DNA of 64,000 nucleotides. Source: Arcobacter sp. EP1. Lineage in GTDB: Bacteria; Campylobacterota; Campylobacteria; Campylobacterales; Arcobacteraceae. Below are positions 1-8,283 of this stretch, piece after piece. Position numbers and translations under genes: made by a program. The first letter of the stretch is position 1; each line of letters begins with the position of its first letter. The notes under the pieces were generated by a model. It was not told the DNA's origin. It worked only from the letters and a program-made list of their open reading frames with translations, and made no database searches. The stretch is taken from NCBI GenBank assembly GCA_001655195.1, contig LPNY01000139.1, positions 190,554 to 254,553 on the forward strand, written 5' to 3'.

Positions 1-2
1 TA

Positions 3-287
3 CTTTTTGCTATTGAAGAGACTTTGGATAAACCTTTTATCTATTTAGGAATGATCTCCTTTTTCCTGCTTCTTTTTATGGCAATTACTTCAATAAAGAG
101 TCTTTATAAAAAATTCAATAAGTTCCATCGTGTACTTTATGTTGTTTTATCTTTTACAACAATTCATTTTATCATGGCGCAAAAATCACTTTCAATTCCT
201 CAATGGGGATATGTTTTTCTAATATTACTTATCATTTATTTTAAAGTGGAACAATTAAAAAAGAAGAAGGTTTTATTATTTAAATAA
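3..287 (+). CDS. msrQ: MsrQ heme-binding membrane subunit, C-terminal part
   Basis: This is the C-terminal part (about 94 residues) of an integral membrane protein whose beginning lies left of the window; the frame is open to the edge. The stretch EETLDKPFIYLG followed by a hydrophobic helix, AITSIKSL and a FHRVLYV helix with a His matches the end of YedZ/MsrQ. That protein is the b-type heme quinol-linked partner of the periplasmic methionine sulfoxide reductase MsrP. A final helix and a lysine-rich tail follow. It ends in a hairpin terminator shared with the convergent GMC gene. An msrP gene would be expected just outside the window. The family call rests only on this C-terminal pattern. 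Confidence 0.75.
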   Translation, partial: LFAIEETLDKPFIYLGMISFFLLLFMAITSIKSLYKKFNKFHRVLYVVLSFTTIHFIMAQKSLSIPQWGYVFLILLIIYFKVEQLKKKKVLLFK

Positions 288-314
288 AGTGTTTAGAAAA
301 TTTCTAAACACTTT
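286..314. terminator. Bidirectional terminator between msrQ and GMC gene
   Basis: A perfect 14-bp inverted repeat with a one-base centre (AAAGTGTTTAGAAA and its complement) is flanked by A and T runs. It overlaps the end of both convergent genes, including the TAG of the minus-strand gene. Confidence 0.75.
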
Positions 315-1953
315 TCATATAAGTTTTTATGTAATCAGCTACTCTAAATGAGTTAGCGTAAATAGTAAAAGTATAGGGAACTGAACCGCCAGTTGGCATA
401 AAACTTCCATCGGTTACAAAAAGATTTTCAACTTCATGGGCTTGACAATGCTTGTTTAATACTGAGGTTTTAGGGTTGTTCCCAAAACGACACCCTCCTG
501 CTTGTAAATTTTGTGATGGCAGTGGAGAGATATCAGTATGAATATCTTTTGCTCCCATCTGTTTTAGAACTGCCTCTGATTTTTGGGCTAAAAATTCACC
601 GACTTTTTCATTTTGTGGATGGGAGCCAATTCGTATATTTGCTACGGGTATTCCATATTTATCTTTGTATTTATCTTGTGTAAAAATATAACAATCATCA
701 TTTGGAATCCAATCCACAAAGATTTCAAACCGCAGTTTCTTCTTGGTTGTAAATTCACTAAAAACGTTATCTTGTAACTCTTTCCCAATTAATAAACCAT
801 TGTCTCCCCATTTCATTGAATTTGCTTTTCGTATAGGATTTGCATGTTCAAAAAGAAAATCAACAGTTCCTCCTTTGAACTTTTTAGTAAAGTACCAATC
901 TTTTAAACTTCGATTGACAAAAAGACCAGGAATCATTAACTCTTTTAAAGGCATTGATGAAGCATCAAAGGTTCCTATACCCATACCTCCACCTGTTGAT
1001 AAAAAGTTTTTACCAACGTTACCACTGTTATTTGCTAAACCATTTGGAAAGCTTTTGCTTTTAGAGTTTAAAAGAAGTCTCGAACTCTCTATTGCTTGAG
1101 CTGCTAGCACAAAGACTTTTGCTTTAATTGATTTTTTATTTTCACTTTTTTTATTGATATAGAGTGCTTCTTTAATTTTGTTATTCTCATCTGTTTTTAG
1201 TTCATACACAAGAGCATTTGAAATAATTGTGAGATTCTTTTTCCCAATTATGGGTTGAATTAACGATGCTCGTCCACTTCCTTTTGCTCCTGAAGAACAT
1301 GGATATGAACCACAGTAGTTTGAGTAGTAACAGGCATTTCGATTCTCTTTTTGAGTACTAATAATTGCTCTTGGAGTTCTTACTGGGTTATATCCTAACT
1401 CATGACAGGCTTTGTCGATTTTTTTTGTTATAGGGTGTTCTTGTAGCGCAGGATAAGGAAACTCTTTTGAACTTCGTGGTTCTAAGTGAGGATGTTTTGA
1501 AACTACTCCTGAAACACCTACAACTTTTTCAACTTTGTCATAATATTTTTCCATATCATCATAAGAGATTGGCCAGTCTACAGTGTTGTCATCTTTAAAG
1601 TTTCCATAGGTACTTTTGAGTTTAAAATCATTGGGTTTAAGTCGATAAAAATATCCACTCATAAAGTTGGAACTTCCCCCTAGAATTGAACCATTCCAAA
1701 AATTCCATCCTGTTTCATAGGTAGGAAACTGATGCCATTGTTCATCAATTTTTTCTTCAATAACATGGTATTCATCTTGAAGTGGTGGTGTGTAAATATC
1801 TCTACGAACTGTGAGTTCATCTTTTGAGAAATCTTTTTCCGTTAAGATTTCACCTTTTTCTAATACAGCTACCTTGTATCCTGCAAGAGTGAGTTCATAA
1901 ATAACTGGACTAGCTCCTGCTCCACTTCCAATTATACAAATATCATATATCAT
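304..1953 (-). CDS. GMC-family FAD oxidoreductase (gluconate-dehydrogenase-like large subunit)
   Basis: Flavoprotein dehydrogenase of 549 residues acting on an alcohol or sugar-like substrate that cannot be named. A dinucleotide-binding loop (IIGSGAGASPV, residues 7-17) opens the protein, and a GMC C-terminal domain ends it (TDGSFMPTGG and ANSFRVADY). The start chosen is the ATG at 1953, because it forms an ATGA overlap with the upstream small-subunit gene; 21 extra codons are open upstream but read through that gene. The C-terminal segment reads LQAGGCRFG where many GMC enzymes carry a His before the GTxRMG-like motif, so the usual catalytic His may be displaced. The pairing with a subunit-3-like protein suggests a membrane-associated periplasmic dehydrogenase. 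No cytochrome c subunit gene is adjacent. Confidence 0.85.
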   Translation of the reverse strand: MIYDICIIGSGAGASPVIYELTLAGYKVAVLEKGEILTEKDFSKDELTVRRDIYTPPLQDEYHVIEEKIDEQWHQFPTYETGWNFWNGSILGGSSNFMSGYFYRLKPNDFKLKSTYGNFKDDNTVDWPISYDDMEKYYDKVEKVVGVSGVVSKHPHLEPRSSKEFPYPALQEHPITKKIDKACHELGYNPVRTPRAIISTQKENRNACYYSNYCGSYPCSSGAKGSGRASLIQPIIGKKNLTIISNALVYELKTDENNKIKEALYINKKSENKKSIKAKVFVLAAQAIESSRLLLNSKSKSFPNGLANNSGNVGKNFLSTGGGMGIGTFDASSMPLKELMIPGLFVNRSLKDWYFTKKFKGGTVDFLFEHANPIRKANSMKWGDNGLLIGKELQDNVFSEFTTKKKLRFEIFVDWIPNDDCYIFTQDKYKDKYGIPVANIRIGSHPQNEKVGEFLAQKSEAVLKQMGAKDIHTDISPLPSQNLQAGGCRFGNNPKTSVLNKHCQAHEVENLFVTDGSFMPTGGSVPYTFTIYANSFRVADYIKTYMKSV

Positions 1954-2441
1954 ACTTTTTGTCCATATTTTCTTTTTGGTTGAGGCTGTCCATAAGGATG
2001 ATTGACACTTTCCCAACCGATTTTTTGTTTATTCCCACTATAAATTGGGTCACTTAAGAGTGCTTCAAAACCATAGTAAATAAGTTTTGATAACCAATCT
2101 TGCGCATACTCATTTTCTGTTTGTGTGCTTTTAAGAAGCTTTGTTTTTTCTTCTTTGTTCATCGTAAAAAATTCAGGAAATGCACTTTTGAAGTCAATAG
2201 CACCTTGTAGTATGAATTCACGATCTTCACTTGGAAAAGTTGTATGGTTAATATTGGTAATAAGATAATCCATAATGCCAATTTCATTGGCACTTGGCAT
2301 CGTATCTGTTTTGACAAAAAGTACCTCATAAACTTTTGAAATGGTAACATAGCGCTCGTCCACAAAAGGTTTGTCGAGTTTGGCACTTTGTAACAGTAAC
2401 GGTGTTAAGGTAGTAAAAAATAAAAAGCTTCTTCGTTTCAT
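1950..2441 (-). CDS. Gluconate 2-dehydrogenase subunit 3-like protein, Tat-type leader
   Basis: Small subunit of 163 residues. The N-terminus MKRRSFLFFTTLTPLLL has a twin-arginine pattern (RRSFL) and a hydrophobic core, so export of the folded complex by Tat is likely. The C-terminal region EALLSDPIYSGNKQKIGWES carries the family signature around DPxYxGNxxxxGW. In the known family this subunit is needed for export and assembly of the FAD subunit. Its stop codon overlaps the start of the GMC gene by four bases (ATGA), indicating translational coupling as a two-gene operon. Confidence 0.85.
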   Translation of the reverse strand: MKRRSFLFFTTLTPLLLQSAKLDKPFVDERYVTISKVYEVLFVKTDTMPSANEIGIMDYLITNINHTTFPSEDREFILQGAIDFKSAFPEFFTMNKEEKTKLLKSTQTENEYAQDWLSKLIYYGFEALLSDPIYSGNKQKIGWESVNHPYGQPQPKRKYGQKV

Positions 2442-2481
2442 GGTGAAAGTTTACTCTCTTTGTATGTATTGTTTGTGTAGT

Positions 2482-3696
2482 TTATTTCTTCTTATTCATT
2501 TCAATAATCTCTTCAAGATTTTTTATTTTATCTCGATAATCATCAATATACCCTTGGAAGATTTTGATACTTTCTTGGGATTTTTCAAGTTTTTCTTCAA
2601 GTTTTGCGTAGTTTTTTTCAAGTTTTTCATTCTTTTTATAAACTTCATAATTCTCATTCATAACTGCACGAAGTTTTTCTTTGAGTGTGGTGTCTGCACT
2701 CTCTTCTTTGTCTTTTACTTTTTTAAGTGCTCCTTCTAGTTGTATAACTTGATGGGCTAAGGTGTTTTTTGTACTTTTTGATTTGAGTAAGTCGGTCTCT
2801 AATTCGTAAAGAACTTTTTTTAACTCTTCATATTTATATCGTTCATTTTTAATAGCTACTTCAATGCGGTCATTGATTTTTTTATCAAGCTTTTTATTTT
2901 GTTGTATTTGCGCACTCTTTTGGTCCATAATATAACGTTTGAGTTTAGAGATATTTTGTTCTTCTTTTGTAACAATAAAACTTATACTTAAATATTCAAT
3001 GGTCTCGTTATTGGAGTTAAAGATTGGAAAGATTGTAGCATTGGTCGAAAAGTCTTCTTCTTCTTTTGTAATATTTTTGGTAATACCATGCCAAATTTTC
3101 CCTTCTTTGAGCGTTCCTTTCATTTCATCTAAAAGACTTTGAGGGGTGTTTGGATGCCGGATTAAGGTATGATGTTGCCCTAAAAGTTCCTCTTTCGTAT
3201 ACCCAGTAATTTCATAAAAAAGTTCATTGGCATAAATAAAGTTTCCATCTAAATTGGTTCGTGTTACTACGGCAACTTTGTGTGAATAAGCAGAGAACTT
3301 ACGTTTAGCCACTTCTTTAATTGCGGCATAAACTTCAGTTTTAAAGTGTTCAAAATCAATAGGTTTTGTAAATGCATAATAAATTTTTTGTTGTAATATA
3401 CTCAAAGCGTCTAAGTTAGCGTAGTCTGACGCAACAGTAAAAATAGGAATACGTTTAGTTTTTTCGCGTATTTTTTGCAAAACTGGAGTGTTAGAATCCG
3501 TAACATCAAAAAGTACTAAGTCAATTTCATCATCACTTCTTTGTTCTCCAAAGAATTTTTCAAAGCCTTGAGTAGCATCACTTTCATAAAAGACAGTTTT
3601 AAATGTCTCTTTAAGTTGAGGCTTTAGGTTTTCTATGGTTGTTTCATCTTGACAAATCAATAGAATAGATTTAAAGCCTAATCGCTCAAGACCCAT
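2482..3696 (-). CDS. Receiver-PAS-coiled-coil signalling protein
   Basis: This 404-residue soluble protein has three parts. An N-terminal receiver-like domain (residues about 10-130) has a likely phospho-acceptor in LVLFDVTD and the conserved Lys in FTKP. A PAS domain (about 140-245) contains RHPNTPQSLLDEM and GKIWHGITKN, a pattern typical of Aer-type redox PAS domains. A long Lys/Glu-rich coiled coil (about 250-404) forms the rest. There is no kinase, GGDEF, EAL or methyl-accepting signature, so the output must run through the coiled coil or a partner. It stands alone on the minus strand. A chemotaxis or energy-taxis role is inference only. Confidence 0.75.
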   Translation of the reverse strand: MGLERLGFKSILLICQDETTIENLKPQLKETFKTVFYESDATQGFEKFFGEQRSDDEIDLVLFDVTDSNTPVLQKIREKTKRIPIFTVASDYANLDALSILQQKIYYAFTKPIDFEHFKTEVYAAIKEVAKRKFSAYSHKVAVVTRTNLDGNFIYANELFYEITGYTKEELLGQHHTLIRHPNTPQSLLDEMKGTLKEGKIWHGITKNITKEEEDFSTNATIFPIFNSNNETIEYLSISFIVTKEEQNISKLKRYIMDQKSAQIQQNKKLDKKINDRIEVAIKNERYKYEELKKVLYELETDLLKSKSTKNTLAHQVIQLEGALKKVKDKEESADTTLKEKLRAVMNENYEVYKKNEKLEKNYAKLEEKLEKSQESIKIFQGYIDDYRDKIKNLEEIIEMNKKK

Positions 3697-3865
3697 GAAA
3701 TACCTTTTATAAAAATTATTTTCTTTAGTAAATAATTATATCATAAAAAAGCAGTGATTATTTGAAATCAATTTTTGGCTATTTTTTGATAAAAAGTTTC
3801 CTCTAAATAAAGTGCAATTATGATACCATTCGCGAATGATTAAACAAGAACAAAAGTCTTACTAA

Positions 3866-5914
3866 ATGCCCTTATCAAATTTAAATGAAGAACAACTAAG
3901 TGCCGCAACATGTGCAAGTGGGTATAACCTTATTATTGCTAGTGCAGGTACAGGAAAAACTTCTACAATTGTAGGGCGAATTGCAAACTTAATTAACAGT
4001 GGGGTTAAACCTCAAGAGATACTATTATTAACTTTTACTAATAAAGCTGCCCAAGAGATGGTAGAACGAGTTGCCAAATTTTTTGGTAAAGATATTGCCA
4101 AATCAATTATGGCAGGAACTTTTCATTCGGTTTCTTATAAACTACTCAAACAGCTTAATGTTAACATTACACTTAAACAACCAAAAGAATTACAAACCCT
4201 TTTTAAATCTCTTTATGAAAAACGTGTTTTTTATCACAGAGATGACGAAACAAATCCATACGATGGGGGTTATTTATATGATTTATATTCCCTTTTTCTT
4301 AACTCATCTTATGGACAAACATTTGGTGAATGGATTGTCTCAAAAAATGAAGGACACGAACTCTACACACCTATTTACGAGGATGTCGTTGAAGAGTTTA
4401 ATGACTTAAAAAAAGAGTATGGGTATGCCAATTTTGATGATTTGTTAACCATTATGCTTGAAACTTTAGAGAAAGAAGCTTTTAATTTTAAAGAGATTTT
4501 AGTGGATGAATACCAAGATACGAATCCTTTACAAGGAAGACTTTTAGAAGGCTTTAAACCAAAGTCTCTCTTTTGTGTGGGAGATTATGATCAAAGTATT
4601 TATGCATTTAATGGTTCTGATATTGGTATTATTTCCACCTTTGGGAAACGATACGAAGGTGCAACCGTTTTTACCCTAAAGAAAAACTACCGTTCTACAA
4701 AGCCTATTTTGGATTTAGCAACCAAAGTAATCGAATATAATGAAAGGGTTTATGAAAAGAACTTAGAAGTTGTGCGAAAAGATGCAATAGCAAGTCCAAA
4801 ACTGCTGACTTTTAATGAGCTTTTTGAACAATATGAATATATCTCGAAGCTCATTTCTCAAAGTGTAACGCCACACAATGAGATGGCAATTATCTTTAGA
4901 AATAACTCAAGTGCTGATGGTATTGAAGTAAACCTACGAGAATATGGTATCCCTGCAAAAAGAAAAGGAGGACACTCCTTCTTTGATTCTTTAGAGATTA
5001 AATTTACACTGGATTTAATGACGTTATTAATAAACAATAACGATATGATGGCAGTGATTCATATTTTAGAATATGGAAAGGGAATTGGTAAAGCAATTGC
5101 CAAAGATATTTTTGATGCGTTAATAAAACTAGGAAATGGAAACTTATTCCAAGGTCTCTTTTCACCAGACCCTAAAATCAATAACCCCTATGTATCAAGT
5201 AAAGTAAAAAACATTCAACTTGGTCTTTTTGATGACTTTATCGAATTAGGAAGTGTTTCAAAATTTAAAGACTCAGGTTTTGATGAAAAGTTTCTAGGAA
5301 ATCCGTTACTAAAACACCCAAAACTAAACCGAGAGGGTGGAGAGTTTATTTATGAATTTTATAAAGTACTCAAAGATTTACGTCGGGTTAAAAACCCTAA
5401 CTCAATTATTGAACATATTTCAAAATCAAACTTGTTTAAAATTTTAAGAGAAACTTTATCTACTAAACGAGGTACTCAAAAAGATGGTACGATAAACGAG
5501 TCAGCAAAACTCAGTGCTAGTCTGAAAATCGATCGTAAAGTTACCCTGCTTAAAAACTTAGCTCAACACTATGATGAATTACAAAAGTTTATCAATGCCA
5601 TGATTTTAGGTGGTGGAGAAATGAGCGAAGGTGATGGAGTAAACCTTTTGACGGTGCATGCAAGTAAGGGCTTAGAGTTTAAAGAGGTTTATGTAATTGA
5701 CCTTATGGATGGACGTTTCCCAAATCGAAAACTTATTTCAAAAGGTGGAAGTGTCGAAGAAGAACGACGACTCTTTTATGTAGCAGTAACACGCGCTAAA
5801 GATATTTTGTATTTGAGTTATGCTAAATATGATAGGATTAAAAAGCTTGATTTTATTCATTCGCAGTTTTTGAGTGAAGCAGGTCTTGTTAAACCAGTGG
5901 AAACGGATGATTAA
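3866..5914 (+). CDS. UvrD/Rep-type superfamily 1 DNA helicase
   Basis: ATP-dependent 3'-5' DNA helicase of 682 residues. The seven SF1 motifs are visible in order: Walker A ASAGTGKTST (Lys 31), LTFTNKAAQEM, Walker B VDEYQDTNPLQ, GDYDQSIYAFNGS, KKNYRST, VHASKGLEF and VAVTRAKD. The family acts in repair and in clearing replication forks. The start ATG directly follows an in-frame TAA and has no clear Shine-Dalgarno sequence; a TATGAT box at 3819-3824 is a plausible -10. Whether it is UvrD, Rep or PcrA cannot be decided from motifs alone. Confidence 0.92.
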   Translation: MPLSNLNEEQLSAATCASGYNLIIASAGTGKTSTIVGRIANLINSGVKPQEILLLTFTNKAAQEMVERVAKFFGKDIAKSIMAGTFHSVSYKLLKQLNVNITLKQPKELQTLFKSLYEKRVFYHRDDETNPYDGGYLYDLYSLFLNSSYGQTFGEWIVSKNEGHELYTPIYEDVVEEFNDLKKEYGYANFDDLLTIMLETLEKEAFNFKEILVDEYQDTNPLQGRLLEGFKPKSLFCVGDYDQSIYAFNGSDIGIISTFGKRYEGATVFTLKKNYRSTKPILDLATKVIEYNERVYEKNLEVVRKDAIASPKLLTFNELFEQYEYISKLISQSVTPHNEMAIIFRNNSSADGIEVNLREYGIPAKRKGGHSFFDSLEIKFTLDLMTLLINNNDMMAVIHILEYGKGIGKAIAKDIFDALIKLGNGNLFQGLFSPDPKINNPYVSSKVKNIQLGLFDDFIELGSVSKFKDSGFDEKFLGNPLLKHPKLNREGGEFIYEFYKVLKDLRRVKNPNSIIEHISKSNLFKILRETLSTKRGTQKDGTINESAKLSASLKIDRKVTLLKNLAQHYDELQKFINAMILGGGEMSEGDGVNLLTVHASKGLEFKEVYVIDLMDGRFPNRKLISKGGSVEEERRLFYVAVTRAKDILYLSYAKYDRIKKLDFIHSQFLSEAGLVKPVETDD

Positions 5915-6050
5915 TTAGAGTTTCTTAAAATTGCTTTAATTTATAACTAGTTCCATAATTTAAGTACATAACCTCTATTTGACTATATTTTTATAGTATT
6001 TGTTCAGATAAATACCTAAAAATAGGGATATAAGATTATTTTAACTTTTA

Positions 6051-6078
6051 TTGTAATCTTTGGTAAATCGTGTATAAT
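6051..6078 (+). promoter_or_regulatory. Likely sigma-70 promoter of the ferritin-like gene
   Basis: TTGTAA (6051-6056) and an extended -10 TGTATAAT (TATAAT at 6073-6078) are spaced 16 bases apart. They lie about 30 bases before the ATG at 6107, which has an AAGGAG ribosome binding site. Confidence 0.6.
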
Positions 6079-6106
6079 TAACGTACTAAAAATTTAAGGA
6101 GTTAAA

Positions 6107-6571
6107 ATGAATATTTATGATTATGCCATGAAAGTCGAAAAGGATGGTGAGGAGTACTATAGAAACCTTGCAGAGAAGTCAACTGATGTTGGGTTAAAAA
6201 GAGTTTTTACTATGCTTGCAGACCAAGAAGTTAAACATTATGCCGCACTAAAAAGAATGTCTCGAAATGATGGATTTGATAGTTCTGAGTATGAAACATT
6301 TGATGGTGAAGAGCAAACAATCTACGAAATTTTAAAAGAGAACAAAGGTGCTGGTTTCCCTCAAGATGAAATCGCATATTATGAAGAAGCTATTGCTCAC
6401 GAAGATGAAATGGCTGCATATTACTTTAAAAAAGCAGAAGAAGCAGAAACAGAAGCAGAGAAGTATATTTTAACAACTATTGGTGAAGAAGAAGCAAAAC
6501 ATAAAGAGATCTTAGACAATATCTTGGATTATATTAGAGAACCTAACTTAGTAGCTAGTGCTGAGTTTTAA
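6107..6571 (+). CDS. Rubrerythrin-like ferritin-family diiron protein
   Basis: This 154-residue four-helix protein has paired ExxH motifs: EKDGEEYYRNL then DQEVKHYAAL in the first half, and AIAHEDEMAAYY then GEEEAKHKEIL in the second. This is the carboxylate-bridged diiron arrangement of rubrerythrin/ferritin-like proteins. There is no C-terminal rubredoxin domain with CxxC pairs, so it is the short form. A role in peroxide handling or iron oxidation is inferred. It has a strong AAGGAG site and its own promoter. Its TAA stop overlaps, on the opposite strand, the TAA of the diguanylate cyclase gene, and no terminator is visible between them. Confidence 0.8.
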   Translation: MNIYDYAMKVEKDGEEYYRNLAEKSTDVGLKRVFTMLADQEVKHYAALKRMSRNDGFDSSEYETFDGEEQTIYEILKENKGAGFPQDEIAYYEEAIAHEDEMAAYYFKKAEEAETEAEKYILTTIGEEEAKHKEILDNILDYIREPNLVASAEF

Positions 6572-8007
6572 GGGGTATTAAGACGACTTCGTACTTTGTT
6601 TTTACCACTGTGTTTAGCAGAGTACAGAAGTTTGTCCGCTTTTTGTAACATTTGATCTAGACTTTCACATTTTGTTTTATCACTTACCCCAAAGCTAGCA
6701 GTTACAGTTAGTTTCTTACTGGCAGTGTGAAGTTCTAGTTTTTCAATTTCTGCTCGTATTTTTTCAGCTTTTTCCATTGCCACTTCTAGTGAAACATCAT
6801 ACAGAGTTATTGCAAACTCTTCTCCACCTAATCTACCAAAAATATCACTATCATCTAAACATGCTTTTACACAGTTTGAAAACATAATTAAAATTTGATC
6901 ACCTACAGCATGTCCATAGTTATCGTTAAAGGGTTTAAAGTTATCAATATCAATCATAATTACAGCTAACTCTTTTTCTTCTTTTATTGAATTTGAAAAA
7001 ATATTTTCTGAGTGAATAAAGAAGTTTCTTCGGTTACGTGTTTTTGTTAAGAAGTCAGTGTGTGCTATATCATAGAGTTTGAGATTGACTTTTTCCAGTT
7101 CATTAAGTGCTGATTGAATTTGATGGGTTCGTCTCTCAACCTCTTGCTCTAGTACTTCATTATTCATCTTCACTGTGTTCATATATTTTCTACTGATGAG
7201 AAAAATAATGATTAAAAAGAAAATAGCACTTCCTATAAAGATATATATGGTCTGCTCACCCGTTGCTACAATATCTCTTTTATTGTTAGTTTGTAGAGCA
7301 AAGACAAACTGTTTTTCATTATTGAAAAAATTGAGTTGATTGAAAAAATTGTCTGATTGTTTTTTTGTATAGAGTGAAATAGTTGGGAAATAGGCTGAAC
7401 TAAATTTATCTAATGTTTTTTGTTCATTGTTTGTTTTCTTTGAAAAAGAGATTGTATTAAAAAATGGTGCGAAGTTTTTCAAGTTTTTTTCAGAGATCTC
7501 TTTTGCAATATAGAGATACTCTTTTTCATTATTAAAAGATAAAGACTCTTTTGAAATAAATAGAAGGTTCTTTTTTAGTGGATATATGTCACTAATCTTA
7601 TCGTTTTTTTCATACTTTTGAATAATCGTATTAAATAAATTACTAGAAGCATTATTAAAGGTTTTATTTGTTTTTTGAAGAAGTATTTTATTATTTTTAT
7701 CTGTTTGAATTATAAAATCTATGGATTGATCATTTGAAATAACGTCTAAGGGGAACTTATTCATATCATGTGATTCTTTATTGTGCATAGACATTAAACT
7801 AATATATTCTAAGTTTTTTTGTCGTAAGTTAAATAATGCATGATTAATGTGTTGAATTAATAATGTTAAATGTTTTTTATTATGTGACGTTTCGAGTTGT
7901 TCATAAGTGTTCAAGAAAAAATAGTAACTTCCTGTAATAAAAAGAAGTGCAACTATTCCCATAGAAACAACAAAAAAGAGTGTTTTCTCAAGCAGGAGTT
8001 TTTTCAT
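6568..8007 (-). CDS. Membrane diguanylate cyclase (GGEEF)
   Basis: Protein of 479 residues with a transmembrane helix near residues 12-32, a periplasmic sensor region of about 220 residues without a recognised fold, a second helix near 256-275, a short coiled coil, and a C-terminal GGDEF domain. The catalytic loop reads GRLGGEEF (GGEEF at about 394-398), and the substrate region DIDNFKPFNDNYGHAVGD is intact, so it should make c-di-GMP from two GTP. The inhibitory RxxD site upstream of the loop is not present (the position reads DDSD). The sensed signal is unknown. It is a monocistronic gene convergent with the ferritin-like gene. Confidence 0.88.
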   Translation of the reverse strand: MKKLLLEKTLFFVVSMGIVALLFITGSYYFFLNTYEQLETSHNKKHLTLLIQHINHALFNLRQKNLEYISLMSMHNKESHDMNKFPLDVISNDQSIDFIIQTDKNNKILLQKTNKTFNNASSNLFNTIIQKYEKNDKISDIYPLKKNLLFISKESLSFNNEKEYLYIAKEISEKNLKNFAPFFNTISFSKKTNNEQKTLDKFSSAYFPTISLYTKKQSDNFFNQLNFFNNEKQFVFALQTNNKRDIVATGEQTIYIFIGSAIFFLIIIFLISRKYMNTVKMNNEVLEQEVERRTHQIQSALNELEKVNLKLYDIAHTDFLTKTRNRRNFFIHSENIFSNSIKEEKELAVIMIDIDNFKPFNDNYGHAVGDQILIMFSNCVKACLDDSDIFGRLGGEEFAITLYDVSLEVAMEKAEKIRAEIEKLELHTASKKLTVTASFGVSDKTKCESLDQMLQKADKLLYSAKHSGKNKVRSRLNTP

Positions 8008-8157
8008 TATGAACTTTGTAAATTTGGAATTATAAGATTATAACCAAATAAAATTTAAATGTGTTAAATTACTGCAATAATTTTGTTATTTTTTTATACT
8101 CTTTTGATATATAAATAATTGTTATAAAGAAAAAAGCAAACATAAACTACTTTTAGA

Positions 8158-8163
8158 TATAAT
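8158..8163 (+). promoter_or_regulatory. -10 box upstream of valS
   Basis: TATAAT lies 120 bases before the valS start, giving a leader of about 110 bases. The leader holds a 7-bp hairpin (ACTACTT/AAGTAGT) and a weaker one around CGG/CCG. A short reading frame in it (8180-8227) has no valine codons. No T-box features are seen. Confidence 0.5.
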
Positions 8164-8283
8164 CGCGGATATTTTACAAATGAAAAATCTAAAACGTTAT
8201 TTTAAAGAGTTTAGATTTACTACTTAATATAAAGTAGTGCAATATTAAAACGGTTTTTTATAGCCGATTTTCAAGGAAAATAA

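Noticed and set aside
3836-3865. Nine-codon leader frame directly before the helicase ATG
   Set aside because: It is in the same frame and ends in TAA right before the ATG. It has no ribosome binding site and no biased codons, so it is probably chance.
8180-8227. Fifteen-codon leader peptide before valS
   Set aside because: It contains no valine codons and there is no terminator-antiterminator pair, so classical attenuation is not supported.
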